Source: Haemophilus haemolyticus_L (lineage in GTDB: Bacteria; Pseudomonadota; Gammaproteobacteria; Enterobacterales; Pasteurellaceae). Taken from it: 64,000 nucleotides of DNA. Location of the stretch: assembly GCF_003490595.1 (NCBI RefSeq), contig NZ_QQGY01000009.1, positions 36,443-100,442 of the forward strand, given 5' to 3'. Position 1 is the first letter of the stretch. Each line of letters starts with the position of its first letter. A program made the position numbers and the translations under genes. Below are positions 46,401 through 54,126 of this stretch, in pieces. A model generated the notes under the pieces. The model was given only the letters and a program-made list of their open reading frames with translations. It made no database searches and was not told where the DNA came from.

Positions 46401-46552
46401 TAACAGATCAAAAATATCTTACTTGGGAATCAGCCCGATCCATTAGAACTATCGGTACAATCAACCGAATAGATACTGAAACAGGTATAGGCTTAAATCG
46501 TTTTTACGCACCAGGTAGAAATTATAGAGCATCTATTCAATTAGAATTTTAG
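43478..46552 (+). CDS. TonB-dependent haemoglobin/haptoglobin-binding receptor, Hgp family (first copy)
   Basis: 1024-residue outer-membrane receptor that strips haem from host haemoglobin or haemoglobin-haptoglobin. Signal peptide MTNFRLNLLTYSIMLGLTAG, cut after YA. Plug domain about 45-180 with ETGITVVETGRTG, RGVDENRVGIMVDGLRQAETLSSQ and the GSGALGGSV motif. Then a 22-strand barrel ending in the FYAPGRNYRASIQLEF C-terminus. The frame opens 35 codons earlier, but a signal peptide starts at the ATG at 43478 and GGAG precedes it. It has no CCAA repeat tract. Two G7 runs (44601-44607, 44889-44895) lie in loop-coding sequence. Confidence 0.9.
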   Translation: MTNFRLNLLTYSIMLGLTAGAVYANELEQLQEINVSGNTETINVKEKKVGETQITAKKLSKQQASDSRDLVRYETGITVVETGRTGASGYAVRGVDENRVGIMVDGLRQAETLSSQAFKELFEGYGNFNNTRNDVEIENVKTATITKGADSLKSGSGALGGSVIFDTKDARDYLIGKDHYFSIKRATQSMNSQDTVSLTAAGRYKGFDALIVHTERNSNEMKNYGYENYDDKVVGIKREKTDPYSISRNSTLVKLGFEPTENHRFSVAVDKSTLKTDGQDLSYSLRPSSYVNTETSQGERLIHDKSKRENIQFSYENFTQTPFWDHFKLTYSSQKIKNKARSDEYCNNTNCIDVDNKQGLKLDSSDGTYKIKDKWGGYITGKGVEEGWSTESEYTDSHGNKISGFDYREVGTEHLLLDCSKLDCSKKYQVFIKNDENYNEKYLFEPRDIQTKSINGKTYGYIPTKSIPNSWGGVQSEEVFYVLPHSRGYSNNYYNDRDLNTNTKQLNFDFDKSFSLGKTNHSVQYGGLYSETEKNMVNKEGYKGANVQWWADNFICNEPVSGTFPVQYTPYPNKWPGCKLKESAAGSSSYLIPVKTKNHAFYLGDNFTVTNWLGFDLNYRYDNVRHLPHYRLGQDPEIPRGLLAGTMIPIPDSALTGGSGWYNYNHPDYIKNVQDNLNAIQKSTAFKHHSYNLGLNLDPTDWLRIQFKYSNGFRAPTPDEMYITFKHPQFSLLPNTNLKEEKAKTKEIAFTFYRERSYFTTNLFQTDYKNFIDLAYLGERPIDQSKSSYYPFYQSLNRDKAKVNGIEISTHLEIGDLIEKLEGFHLGYKLTYQKGRIKDGKPLEGYKELLEHNPKYMNMVLQDQPMNALQPTTSVYNLGYDSPNKIWGLDFYITDVSAKKAKDSFNPQWHSMIERQAENINTGAIETVPAKTVNGNEKVIDRRALWRNKHYTVIDAIAYWKPIKNLTFTAGVYNLTDQKYLTWESARSIRTIGTINRIDTETGIGLNRFYAPGRNYRASIQLEF

Positions 46553-46566
46553 GTGTACTCTTACCT

Positions 46567-46607
46567 AAACCGCACATACTAATAGTAGTGATAGTATGTG
46601 CGGTTAA
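46567..46607 (+). terminator. Hairpin between the two receptor genes
   Basis: AACCGCACATACTA / TAGTATGTGCGGTT, a perfect 14-bp stem with 10-nt loop and a TAATTTAAAT tail. It is a terminator or attenuator; the tail is a weak T-run. Confidence 0.7.
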
Positions 46608-46654
46608 TTTAAATACATAATTTAATTTACATATTATCTTTAACGAGGGAAAAA

Positions 46655-49555
46655 ATGACCAATTTTAGATTAAATCTGCTTGCGTATTCCGTTATGCTTG
46701 GGCTGACGGCAAGTGTTGCTTATGCTGGAGCCAGCGATAATAATGCTTCTGAACAACTAGAACAAATTACTGTATCTGGTTCTACCGAACATAACGATCC
46801 GAAAACACCTCCCAAAATTGCCGAAACTGTAAAAACAGCGAAAAGCTTAGAAAAACAGCAGGCTCAAAATATCAAAGATATCGTTAAATATGAAACAGGT
46901 GTCACTGTTGTTGAAGCTGGACGTTTTGGTAACAGTGGTTTTACCATTCGTGGCGTTGATGAAAATCGAGTTTCTATTAATATTGATGGATTAGCACAAG
47001 CTGAAACATTATCTTCTCAAGGCTTTAAAGAGCTTTTTGAAGGTTATGGTAACTTCAATAACACTCGTAATGGTGCAGAAATTGAAACATTAAAAGAAGT
47101 AAATATTACCAAGGGGGCTGATTCTATTAAGAATGGTAGTGGTTCCTTAGGTGGTTCTGTAATTTATAAAACAAAAGATGCGAGGGATTATCTCCTTAAC
47201 AAGGACTATTATGTAAGCTACAAAACGGGATACGCTACGGAAAATAATCAATCATTCAATACCCTTACTCTTGCTGGACGTTATAAAAAGTTCGATGCCT
47301 TAGTGGTTGCAACAAGAAGAAATGGGCATGAACTTGAAAACTATGATTATAAAAATGCGGATAGTCTCGTCCAAGGTAAACGTAGAGAAAAAGCAGACCC
47401 ATACAAAATTGAGCAAGACAGTACATTATTAAAATTATCTTTTAATCCTACTGAAAACCATCGTTTTACGGCATCAGCTGATTTATATGAACATCATTCT
47501 CGTGGGCAAGATTTATCCTATACACTAAAATATCAACGTAGTGGTAATGAGACCCCTGAAGTTGAATCTAGACATACAAATGATAAAACTCAACGAAGTA
47601 ATTTCTCATTTTCTTACGAAAATTTTTCAACGAACTTATTTTGGGATACGTTAAAAATTACGTTTTCAAAACAAAAAATAAAAACGAGAGCAAGAACTGA
47701 CGAATACTGTGATGGTAGTAATTGTCTTGAAACAGCCAATCCACATGGAATAAAGCTTCAAGATGGAAAAATTACTCGACGAGATGGAACTGATATCGAA
47801 TTAAAAAATAAAGACACCTATATTGATACAGATAATTCTGAAAAAACTAACGGTTTTACTCTAAAAAGAGGAGATGAATATTGGTTTGATTGCTCTCTTT
47901 ATGACTGTACAAAACCTATAACTTACTGGAGAACTGTAGGTTGGTCTGGCGATATTCAAAAAATGCCTTTGATGTTAGATAAAAAATTTGAACAGAATGG
48001 AAAAACTTTTGCTAAATCATCTCAAGCAACCTGGAGAGATAATATAGTCTTGCCAAGTAAAGGCTATTTAGAACGCCTATGGCAAGAACGAGATCTTGAT
48101 ACCAATACCCAGCAAACTAATTTGGATTTAACAAAGTCATTTACAAGTTTACATAGTGAACATAATCTCCAATATGGTGCATCATATAGTAAAACAATAA
48201 AACAAATGGTAAATAGAGCGGGTAATGATGCTTATGATGTAAAATGGTGGGCTGAACGTACTCTAGGCCTTAAAACAGACTGGTACACATCAGAAGAAAC
48301 TCCAGAAACCTGTGAAGGATCATCTACCTGGAATGCCTTTCTTTGTCCTCGAGTTGATCCAGAGTATTCATTCTTATTACCTGTGACAACTACAGGTAAA
48401 TCAGCTTATTTCTTTGATAATATCATTATCAATGATTATTTATCATTTGATTTGGGTTATCGTTATGACAACATTGGTTATAAACCACATTACATATCTG
48501 GTTCAACACCAAAATTACCAGACGATATAGTAAAAGGATTATATATCCCATTGCCTAAAGGCCCTGAGATTTCGTGGAATCCAGGTCATTACTATGATCC
48601 AACGGAAGAACAAATTAAACAAAATGCTATAGATAATATAAATTATATTGCAAGCCAAAAGAAAAAATATAAAGCGCATTCTTATAGTTTTGTTTCAACG
48701 ATTGATCCAACAAATTATCTTCGTTTACAACTTAGATACTCTAAAGGTTTTAGAGCACCAACTTCAGATGAAATGTATTTCACTTTTAAACATCCAGATT
48801 TTACTATTCTGCCAAATACTGATTTAAAACCAGAAATAGCAAAAACAAAAGAAATCGCATTAACTTTACATCATGATGATTGGGGATTTATCTCTACAAG
48901 CATATTTAAAACTAACTATAAAAACTTTATCGACCTAATATTTAAAGGGGAAAAAGATTTTGCTTTAGGTAGCGGAGGTAGCTCATTACCATTTTCTCTT
49001 TATCAAAATATAAATAGAGATAATGCGTCTGTAAAAGGTATTGAAATTAATTCAAAACTATTCCTTGGTAAGATGGCAAAATTTATGAATGGGTTTAACT
49101 TAAGCTATAAATACACCTATCAAAAAGGAAGAATGAATGGCAATATTCCTATGAATGCAATTCAGCCTAAAACGATGGTGTATGGTTTAGGCTATGATCA
49201 TCCAGATCATAAATTTGGTTTCGATTTCTATACGACACATGTAGCAAGTAAAAATCCGGAAGATACTTATAATATTTATGCTAAAGAACGTGGTGAACGT
49301 GATACAACCATAAAATGGCGCAGTAAATCTTATACTATTCTAGATTTAATTGGATATGTGCAACCAGTTAAAAACTTAACCATAAGAGCCGGCGTATATA
49401 ATCTTACAAATCGTAAATACATCACTTGGGAATCTGCGCGTTCAATTCGTTCATTTGGAACAAGTAATGTTATAGAACAATCAACAGGATTAGGTATAAA
49501 CCGTTTCTATGCACCTGGACGAAACTATAGAATGTCAGTTCAATTTGAATTCTAA
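46655..49555 (+). CDS. TonB-dependent haemoglobin/haptoglobin-binding receptor, Hgp family (second copy)
   Basis: 966-residue paralogue of the preceding gene. Signal peptide MTNFRLNLLAYSVMLGLTAS cut after AYA; TonB box region EQLEQITVSGS near 35; plug with ETGVTVVEAGRFG, RGVDENRVSINIDGLAQAE and GSGSLGGSVIYKTKDARDY; barrel end RFYAPGRNYRMSVQFEF. It looks closer to the HgpB/HgpC proteins I remember than the first copy does. GAGG precedes the ATG by a normal distance. It also lacks CCAA repeats, which in H. influenzae follow the signal peptide and switch expression. Confidence 0.92.
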   Translation: MTNFRLNLLAYSVMLGLTASVAYAGASDNNASEQLEQITVSGSTEHNDPKTPPKIAETVKTAKSLEKQQAQNIKDIVKYETGVTVVEAGRFGNSGFTIRGVDENRVSINIDGLAQAETLSSQGFKELFEGYGNFNNTRNGAEIETLKEVNITKGADSIKNGSGSLGGSVIYKTKDARDYLLNKDYYVSYKTGYATENNQSFNTLTLAGRYKKFDALVVATRRNGHELENYDYKNADSLVQGKRREKADPYKIEQDSTLLKLSFNPTENHRFTASADLYEHHSRGQDLSYTLKYQRSGNETPEVESRHTNDKTQRSNFSFSYENFSTNLFWDTLKITFSKQKIKTRARTDEYCDGSNCLETANPHGIKLQDGKITRRDGTDIELKNKDTYIDTDNSEKTNGFTLKRGDEYWFDCSLYDCTKPITYWRTVGWSGDIQKMPLMLDKKFEQNGKTFAKSSQATWRDNIVLPSKGYLERLWQERDLDTNTQQTNLDLTKSFTSLHSEHNLQYGASYSKTIKQMVNRAGNDAYDVKWWAERTLGLKTDWYTSEETPETCEGSSTWNAFLCPRVDPEYSFLLPVTTTGKSAYFFDNIIINDYLSFDLGYRYDNIGYKPHYISGSTPKLPDDIVKGLYIPLPKGPEISWNPGHYYDPTEEQIKQNAIDNINYIASQKKKYKAHSYSFVSTIDPTNYLRLQLRYSKGFRAPTSDEMYFTFKHPDFTILPNTDLKPEIAKTKEIALTLHHDDWGFISTSIFKTNYKNFIDLIFKGEKDFALGSGGSSLPFSLYQNINRDNASVKGIEINSKLFLGKMAKFMNGFNLSYKYTYQKGRMNGNIPMNAIQPKTMVYGLGYDHPDHKFGFDFYTTHVASKNPEDTYNIYAKERGERDTTIKWRSKSYTILDLIGYVQPVKNLTIRAGVYNLTNRKYITWESARSIRSFGTSNVIEQSTGLGINRFYAPGRNYRMSVQFEF

Positions 49556-49587
49556 TCATATCTAAAACTAAAAGTGCGGTAAAAAAT

Positions 49588-49638
49588 AATCTGCACCTCA
49601 AACGTTGGGCTAAATTACCAATAATTGAGGTGCAGATT
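49588..49638 (+). terminator. Terminator after the second receptor gene
   Basis: AATCTGCACCTCAA / TTGAGGTGCAGATT, perfect 14-bp stem with a 23-nt loop and TTATT tail. Confidence 0.82.
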
Positions 49639-49672
49639 TTATTATAGCTAGACAGTATAGCTATAAAAATAT

Positions 49673-49877
49673 TCGCTAATGAAGCAATGGAAAGTTTCTT
49701 TGAACCATTAAAAATGGGATGTTTTATGGCTGGCTATTTAACCGTAGAGAGAAGATAGTTGATGTAGTAAGGGATTATTTGGTGGAGGGAATTGTCGATG
49801 AATTCAACTGAAATTAAAAGGACTGAGTCTAATACAATATGCTCGTCAGTCCTTAAGTAAATAATCTAGGTTTTTAG
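49673..49877 (+). pseudogene. Decayed 3' part of an IS150-like transposase
   Basis: Translates in pieces as ANEAMESFFEPLKMGCF (the MESFF..LK catalytic-region motif of IS3-family OrfB), then VVRDYL, then IQLKLKGLS-IQY, with frameshifts and a TGA between. The intact counterpart at the window end reads AVRDYLDYYNHRRIQ. The element's right terminal repeat is at about 49862-49877. The same TGA (CGATGA for CGACGG) occurs in the remnant at 7465-7745. A hairpin AAGGACTGA / TCAGTCCTT (49822-49857) lies past the tpiA end. Confidence 0.72.
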
Positions 49878-49916
49878 GCGCGGCTGATTTTTACCGCACT
49901 TTTCATTAACTAAAAA

Positions 49917-50708
49917 TTAATTTTTCGCTGCTGCCGCTGCTTTTACAATTACTGCAAATGCTGGGGCTTTTAATGATGCGCCACCTACTAATGCACCGTC
50001 GATGTCTGGCTGAGTAAATAATTCAGCTGCATTTGCATCATTTACAGAACCGCCGTATTGAATAATTACTTGGTCTGCCACGGCTTGTGATTTTGCTGCG
50101 ATGTGGCGACGGATAAATGCATGAACGGCTTGTGCTTGTGCTGGAGTCGCAGATTTACCAGTACCAATCGCCCAGATTGGTTCGTATGCGATCACTGCGC
50201 CATTGAATGCTTCTACGCCTAATGCGTTGATCACCGCATCAATTTGACGTGCACACACTTCTTCTGTTTTTCCAGCTTCATTTTCAGCTTCAGTTTCACC
50301 AATACATAATACTGGCACTAAGCCTGCTTCTTTAAGTGCAGCGAATTTTTTCGCCACAAATTCGTCGCTTTCCTTATGATAAGTGCGGCGTTCAGAGTGA
50401 CCAATAATGATATATTTTGCACCGAAATCTTTTAACATTTCGCTAGAAATATCACCAGTAAATGCACCTTTCACATTGATATCTACGTTTTGTGCACCTA
50501 ATTGAACCACACTTTTACCGCCACAGCTGCAACCACAACCAGAAAGTGCTGCTTCAGCCGTACCTAAATACATAACAGGGGGGGCAATTGCCACATCACA
50601 ACCTGTTACATCATGTAATTCTGCTTTTAATCCCTCGATTAATTCTTTGGTGAACGCTTTGGAACCGTTTAATTTCCAGTTACCCATAACTAAAGGACGA
50701 CGTGCCAT
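49917..50708 (-). CDS. tpiA: Triosephosphate isomerase
   Basis: 263-residue TIM-barrel enzyme interconverting dihydroxyacetone phosphate and glyceraldehyde-3-phosphate. NWKLNGS at 10-16 (catalytic Lys), GHSERR near 105 (His), AYEPIWAIGTGKSATPAQAQ near 173 (Glu), and the phosphate-binding YGGSV near 216. A Cys/Gly-rich insertion, SGCGCSCGGKSVVQ near 60-73, is absent from E. coli TpiA. The frame opens 19 codons upstream, but GGAGAA fits the ATG at MARRPLVMG. Confidence 0.96.
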   Translation of the reverse strand: MARRPLVMGNWKLNGSKAFTKELIEGLKAELHDVTGCDVAIAPPVMYLGTAEAALSGCGCSCGGKSVVQLGAQNVDINVKGAFTGDISSEMLKDFGAKYIIIGHSERRTYHKESDEFVAKKFAALKEAGLVPVLCIGETEAENEAGKTEEVCARQIDAVINALGVEAFNGAVIAYEPIWAIGTGKSATPAQAQAVHAFIRRHIAAKSQAVADQVIIQYGGSVNDANAAELFTQPDIDGALVGGASLKAPAFAVIVKAAAAAKN

Positions 50709-50873
50709 TTTTGTTTCTCCATAGTTGATAAAATTAACTTGCTTACTATACCAAAATTTCGCCACGATTCTTTGCAGAAGATCATAAAATTAAAAAAATT
50801 CTCATAGAAAGATGATTATCTTGTGCTAAAAAGCTACAATTACCTGTATGGAACCAATAAAAAATAACCAATT

Positions 50874-51308
50874 ATGAAACTTTTCAAAGCTGAACAATGG
50901 AATATTGACGTGCTTCTTCCTCTTTTTGAAGCCTATCGCCAAGCCTATGGACAAGCAGAGAATCCAGAACGCACCTTGGCTTTTTTAACTAATCGCATGC
51001 GTTTTAATGAAAGCCTGTTTTTTATTGCAGTGGATGAAAATGAAAAGGCTATCGGCTTTGTGCAGCTTTTCCCTCGCCTTTCTTCTTTACAATTACAACG
51101 CTATTGGCAAATCACCGATATTTTTGTGTTAGAACATGCGCAACAAACGGAGATTTATGCGGCGTTAATTTCTAAAGCAAAAGACTTTGTGCATTTCACG
51201 CAATCCAATCGTTTAGTGGCAGAATTAGCGCAAAATCAATATTCAATGTTGGAATCGGAAGGGTTTAAATTAAACCCGAAAGAACGTTTATTTGAATTGA
51301 GTTTGTAA
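50874..51308 (+). CDS. GNAT-family acetyltransferase upstream of xerC
   Basis: 144 residues with a GNAT-like fold: FIAVDENEKAIGFVQLFP, WQITDIFVLEHAQQTEIYAALISKA and the C-terminal MLESEGFKLNPKERLFELSL. The acetyl-CoA loop Q/RxxGxG/A is not well kept, so activity is uncertain. Its stop overlaps the xerC start (TAATG), so the two are coupled. Substrate unknown. Confidence 0.8.
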   Translation: MKLFKAEQWNIDVLLPLFEAYRQAYGQAENPERTLAFLTNRMRFNESLFFIAVDENEKAIGFVQLFPRLSSLQLQRYWQITDIFVLEHAQQTEIYAALISKAKDFVHFTQSNRLVAELAQNQYSMLESEGFKLNPKERLFELSL

Positions 51309-52195
51309 TGCTAACCGCGTTAAATCGTTATTGGGATTATTTGCGGATTGAACGCCAAATGAGCCCGCACACGCTCACCAATTATCAACATCAACTTGAT
51401 GCCATCATCAAAATCTTAGCGCAACAAGATATTCATGCTTGGGCACAAGTGACACCCAGCGTGGTGCGCTTTATTTTGGCGGAAAGCAAAAAACAAGGCT
51501 TAAAAGAAAAAAGCTTGGCTTTGCGTTTATCCGCATTGCGGCGATTTCTTAGTTTTTTGGTGCAACAAGGTGAATTGAAAGTAAATCCCGCCACAGGTAT
51601 TTCCGCACCGAAACAAGGCAAGCATTTACCGAAAAATATGGATGGTGAACAAGTTCAACAGTTGCTTGCCAACGATAGCAAAGAGCCGATTGATATTCGT
51701 GATCGTGCTATTTTGGAATTAATGTATAGTTCAGGTTTACGTTTATCTGAATTACAAGGCTTAGATTTAAACAGCATTAATACTCGTGTGCGGGAAGTGC
51801 GTGTTATTGGGAAAGGCAACAAAGAGCGTGTGGTGCCGTTTGGGCGTTACGCTTCGCATGCCATTCAAGAATGGTTAAAAGTGCGGGCATTATTTAACCC
51901 AAAAGATGAGGCGTTATTTGTTAGCCAGCTTGGACATCGTATTTCTCATCGAGCTATTCAAAAACGTTTGGAAACTTGGGGAATTCGTCAAGGCTTAAAT
52001 AGCCATCTTAATCCACACAAACTGCGGCATTCTTTTGCGACGCATATGTTGGAAGCCAGTTCAGATTTGCGTGCGGTACAAGAATTGCTTGGGCATAGCA
52101 ACCTTTCTACCACACAAATTTATACTCACTTAAATTTTCAACATCTGGCGGAAGTGTACGATCAGGCTCATCCAAGAGCGAAACGTAAGAAATAA
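51308..52195 (+). CDS. xerC: Site-specific tyrosine recombinase XerC
   Basis: 295 residues. Acts with XerD at the dif site to resolve chromosome dimers. N-terminal SAM-like core-binding domain (about 1-90) and a catalytic domain with Arg in SGLRLSEL near 145, Lys in GKGNKERVV near 169, HKLRHSFATHML near 239-250 (His and Arg), LLGHSNLSTTQIYTHLN near 260 with the Tyr nucleophile. Confidence 0.96.
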   Translation: MLTALNRYWDYLRIERQMSPHTLTNYQHQLDAIIKILAQQDIHAWAQVTPSVVRFILAESKKQGLKEKSLALRLSALRRFLSFLVQQGELKVNPATGISAPKQGKHLPKNMDGEQVQQLLANDSKEPIDIRDRAILELMYSSGLRLSELQGLDLNSINTRVREVRVIGKGNKERVVPFGRYASHAIQEWLKVRALFNPKDEALFVSQLGHRISHRAIQKRLETWGIRQGLNSHLNPHKLRHSFATHMLEASSDLRAVQELLGHSNLSTTQIYTHLNFQHLAEVYDQAHPRAKRKK

Positions 52196-52227
52196 CAATC
52201 CGCAGGTTTTACCTGCGGATTGTTATT
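52191..52227. terminator. Bidirectional terminator overlapping both stop codons (xerC/ygfZ)
   Basis: A perfect 17-bp stem (AATAACAATCCGCAGGT and its complement) with only a 3-nt loop. The left arm contains the xerC stop, and the right arm overlaps the ygfZ stop. Confidence 0.92.
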
Positions 52228-53068
52228 ATTCAGTAATCGAATAAGGCAACTGCACTCGCTCTAACAGTATTTCACTATTCGGCAATCTAAATTGTTGTTC
52301 CGAATCAATGTCGTTATTCATCACAACTTGCAACCATAAAACACCGTCTAAATTGACCGCACTTGTAATCGTGCCTGTTTTTCGCCAATTAGATTCAATC
52401 TGCATTTCAATTTCACTGCCAATTTCCACTTCCTGCTGGGGTTGTGCTTTAAAGACAAACATTGCGCGTTTATTCGCACCACGATATTTCGCACGAGCTA
52501 CCGTTTCTTGTCCAATATAGCAACCTTTAGTAAAAGAAATGGCCTGCTCAATAGCCTGTAAATTTAGCGCTTGTGGGATAAATTCATTTTGCGTTTGCGG
52601 GCTTAAATTTGGCAATCCTGCTTGAATATCTGCGACATCCCAAATTTTTTCATCACCATTAAAATTTACAGATAATTCACTTTCATTCAATAAAATTGAA
52701 CGCTGCCCATCAATTTCCCATGAAAAGTGCAGTGTAATTTTTCCACATTTTTCACCTATCACGCCAATGATTTGCCAATCACGTAAATCAAAACTCACTT
52801 TTGAAAATACCGCATATTTTTTCAAGGCATCTAGCCCACTTGGCAGAAGATCTTTCTTAATAAGCAAAAAGAATTGTTCACTACTTACTTTGAACAAACG
52901 GTAAATTGCATTCATTTTACCTTTTGGATCGCAGTGAGCAGTAAGCGTCGTTGCGCCACTTGCTAATCGCACAACATCCGTTGTTAACTGCCCTTGCAAA
53001 TATTTTTCTGCATCCGCACCATGTGCCTCAATCAGTTGATATTGAGTAAGAGAAATAAATTGAGACAT
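52226..53068 (-). CDS. ygfZ: Folate-binding Fe-S maturation/tRNA-modifying protein YgfZ
   Basis: 280 residues, related to the aminomethyltransferase GcvT. The family signature KGCYIGQETVAR is near 178-189. YgfZ uses tetrahydrofolate to support some Fe-S enzymes such as the tRNA methylthiotransferase MiaB. Followed leftward by the shared terminator; 9 bp downstream of yicC on the same strand. Confidence 0.9.
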   Translation of the reverse strand: MSQFISLTQYQLIEAHGADAEKYLQGQLTTDVVRLASGATTLTAHCDPKGKMNAIYRLFKVSSEQFFLLIKKDLLPSGLDALKKYAVFSKVSFDLRDWQIIGVIGEKCGKITLHFSWEIDGQRSILLNESELSVNFNGDEKIWDVADIQAGLPNLSPQTQNEFIPQALNLQAIEQAISFTKGCYIGQETVARAKYRGANKRAMFVFKAQPQQEVEIGSEIEMQIESNWRKTGTITSAVNLDGVLWLQVVMNNDIDSEQQFRLPNSEILLERVQLPYSITE

Positions 53069-53077
53069 TCTGCTTTC

Positions 53078-53941
53078 CTATTCTAAATTCTGAATTTGCT
53101 CACGCATTTGTTCGATAAGCACCTTTAGCTCAACCGCAGAAGCCGTGATATCCGCATTAATGGATTTAGACGCAAGCGTATTCGATTCACGATTCAACTC
53201 TTGCATCATAAAATCTAATTTACGACCAACTGCACCGCCTTTTTTCAAAATATTCGTGGTTTCTTTCACGTGCATTTGTAAACGATCAAGTTCTTCCGCC
53301 ACATCAACGCGTTGAGCGAGTAAAATCATTTCTTGTTCCACACGTTGCGGATCAAGATTCACTTGAGCATCTTCAAAACGTTGCAATAAACGTTCACGTT
53401 GCCATTGTAAAACTGCCGGCATTTGTAACCGCACTTTATCCGCTTCCACGGCAATAGCATCTAAGCGTTGTTGAATAATATCGTTCAGTTTCTCCCCTTC
53501 ACGACCACGCATTGCAATAAAATCTGTCAGTAAATCATCAAAGGCTGTCAACAAATCTTGACTAATCGCATCTAAGTCTTGCTCTTGCGCTTCCACCACA
53601 CCGGGATAACGCAACACGTCTGTCAAATTAATTTCACCTTCTCCAGCTTGAGTTTTAATCCATTGCAAAGACTGAATCACTTGATTCGCAAGCTCTTTAT
53701 TTAAATTCAATTCTGCATTTGTTTGTTTTTTCGTTTCAATGCGCAAAGAACATTCAATTTTACCGCGAGTAAGACTTTGACGAAGTTTCTCACGCAACGT
53801 GTTTTCTAATCCACGAAATTGCTCTGGCAAACGGAAAAAGTTTTCTAAATAACGTTGGTTAACGGAACGAATTTCCCATACTGCATCGCCCCAATCTTTT
53901 TTTACTTCAAGGCGCGCAAAGGCGGTCATACTGTAAATCAT
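53078..53941 (-). CDS. yicC: YicC-family endoribonuclease
   Basis: 287 residues. N-terminal YicC domain (about 1-155: MTAFARLEV, IRSVNQRYLENFFRLPE) and C-terminal DUF1732-type domain (about 205-287: RVDVAEELDRLQMH, GRKLDFMMQELNRESNTLASKS). E. coli YicC cleaves certain RNAs. GGAGAG precedes the first ATG; a second in-frame ATG is four codons in. Probably co-transcribed with ygfZ. Confidence 0.92.
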   Translation of the reverse strand: MIYSMTAFARLEVKKDWGDAVWEIRSVNQRYLENFFRLPEQFRGLENTLREKLRQSLTRGKIECSLRIETKKQTNAELNLNKELANQVIQSLQWIKTQAGEGEINLTDVLRYPGVVEAQEQDLDAISQDLLTAFDDLLTDFIAMRGREGEKLNDIIQQRLDAIAVEADKVRLQMPAVLQWQRERLLQRFEDAQVNLDPQRVEQEMILLAQRVDVAEELDRLQMHVKETTNILKKGGAVGRKLDFMMQELNRESNTLASKSINADITASAVELKVLIEQMREQIQNLE

Positions 53942-54060
53942 AAGCTCTCCTATTTTGTCTTATCTCTGTCTTAGTTGATTTGCTAAGTATTGTAACGAGA
54001 TGAACACAGAAAGGGAAAAGAAAAGTGCGGTAAATAATAAAGATATTTTGTATTCTGTTA

Positions 54061-54110
54061 TTTACATGGTGTAAATTTTAAAATACAATCACCGTAAATT
54101 TATTATTACA
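54061..54110. promoter_or_regulatory. Adjacent TyrR-box-like sites upstream of tyrP
   Basis: TGTAAA-TTTTAA-AATACA (54070-54087) and CGTAAA-TTTATT-ATTACA (54093-54110) resemble the TyrR box TGTAAA-N6-TTTACA and are centred 23 bp apart. A third half arrangement, TTTACA-tgg-TGTAAA, is at 54061-54075. The second box ends 16 bp before the ATG. Confidence 0.6.
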
Positions 54111-54126
54111 TAATAAGGAAGCAAAC

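Noticed and set aside
46567..46607. Uptake sequence in the hairpin between receptor genes
   Set aside because: AACCGCACATACTA shares only part of the core (ACCGCAC then AT), so it is not counted.
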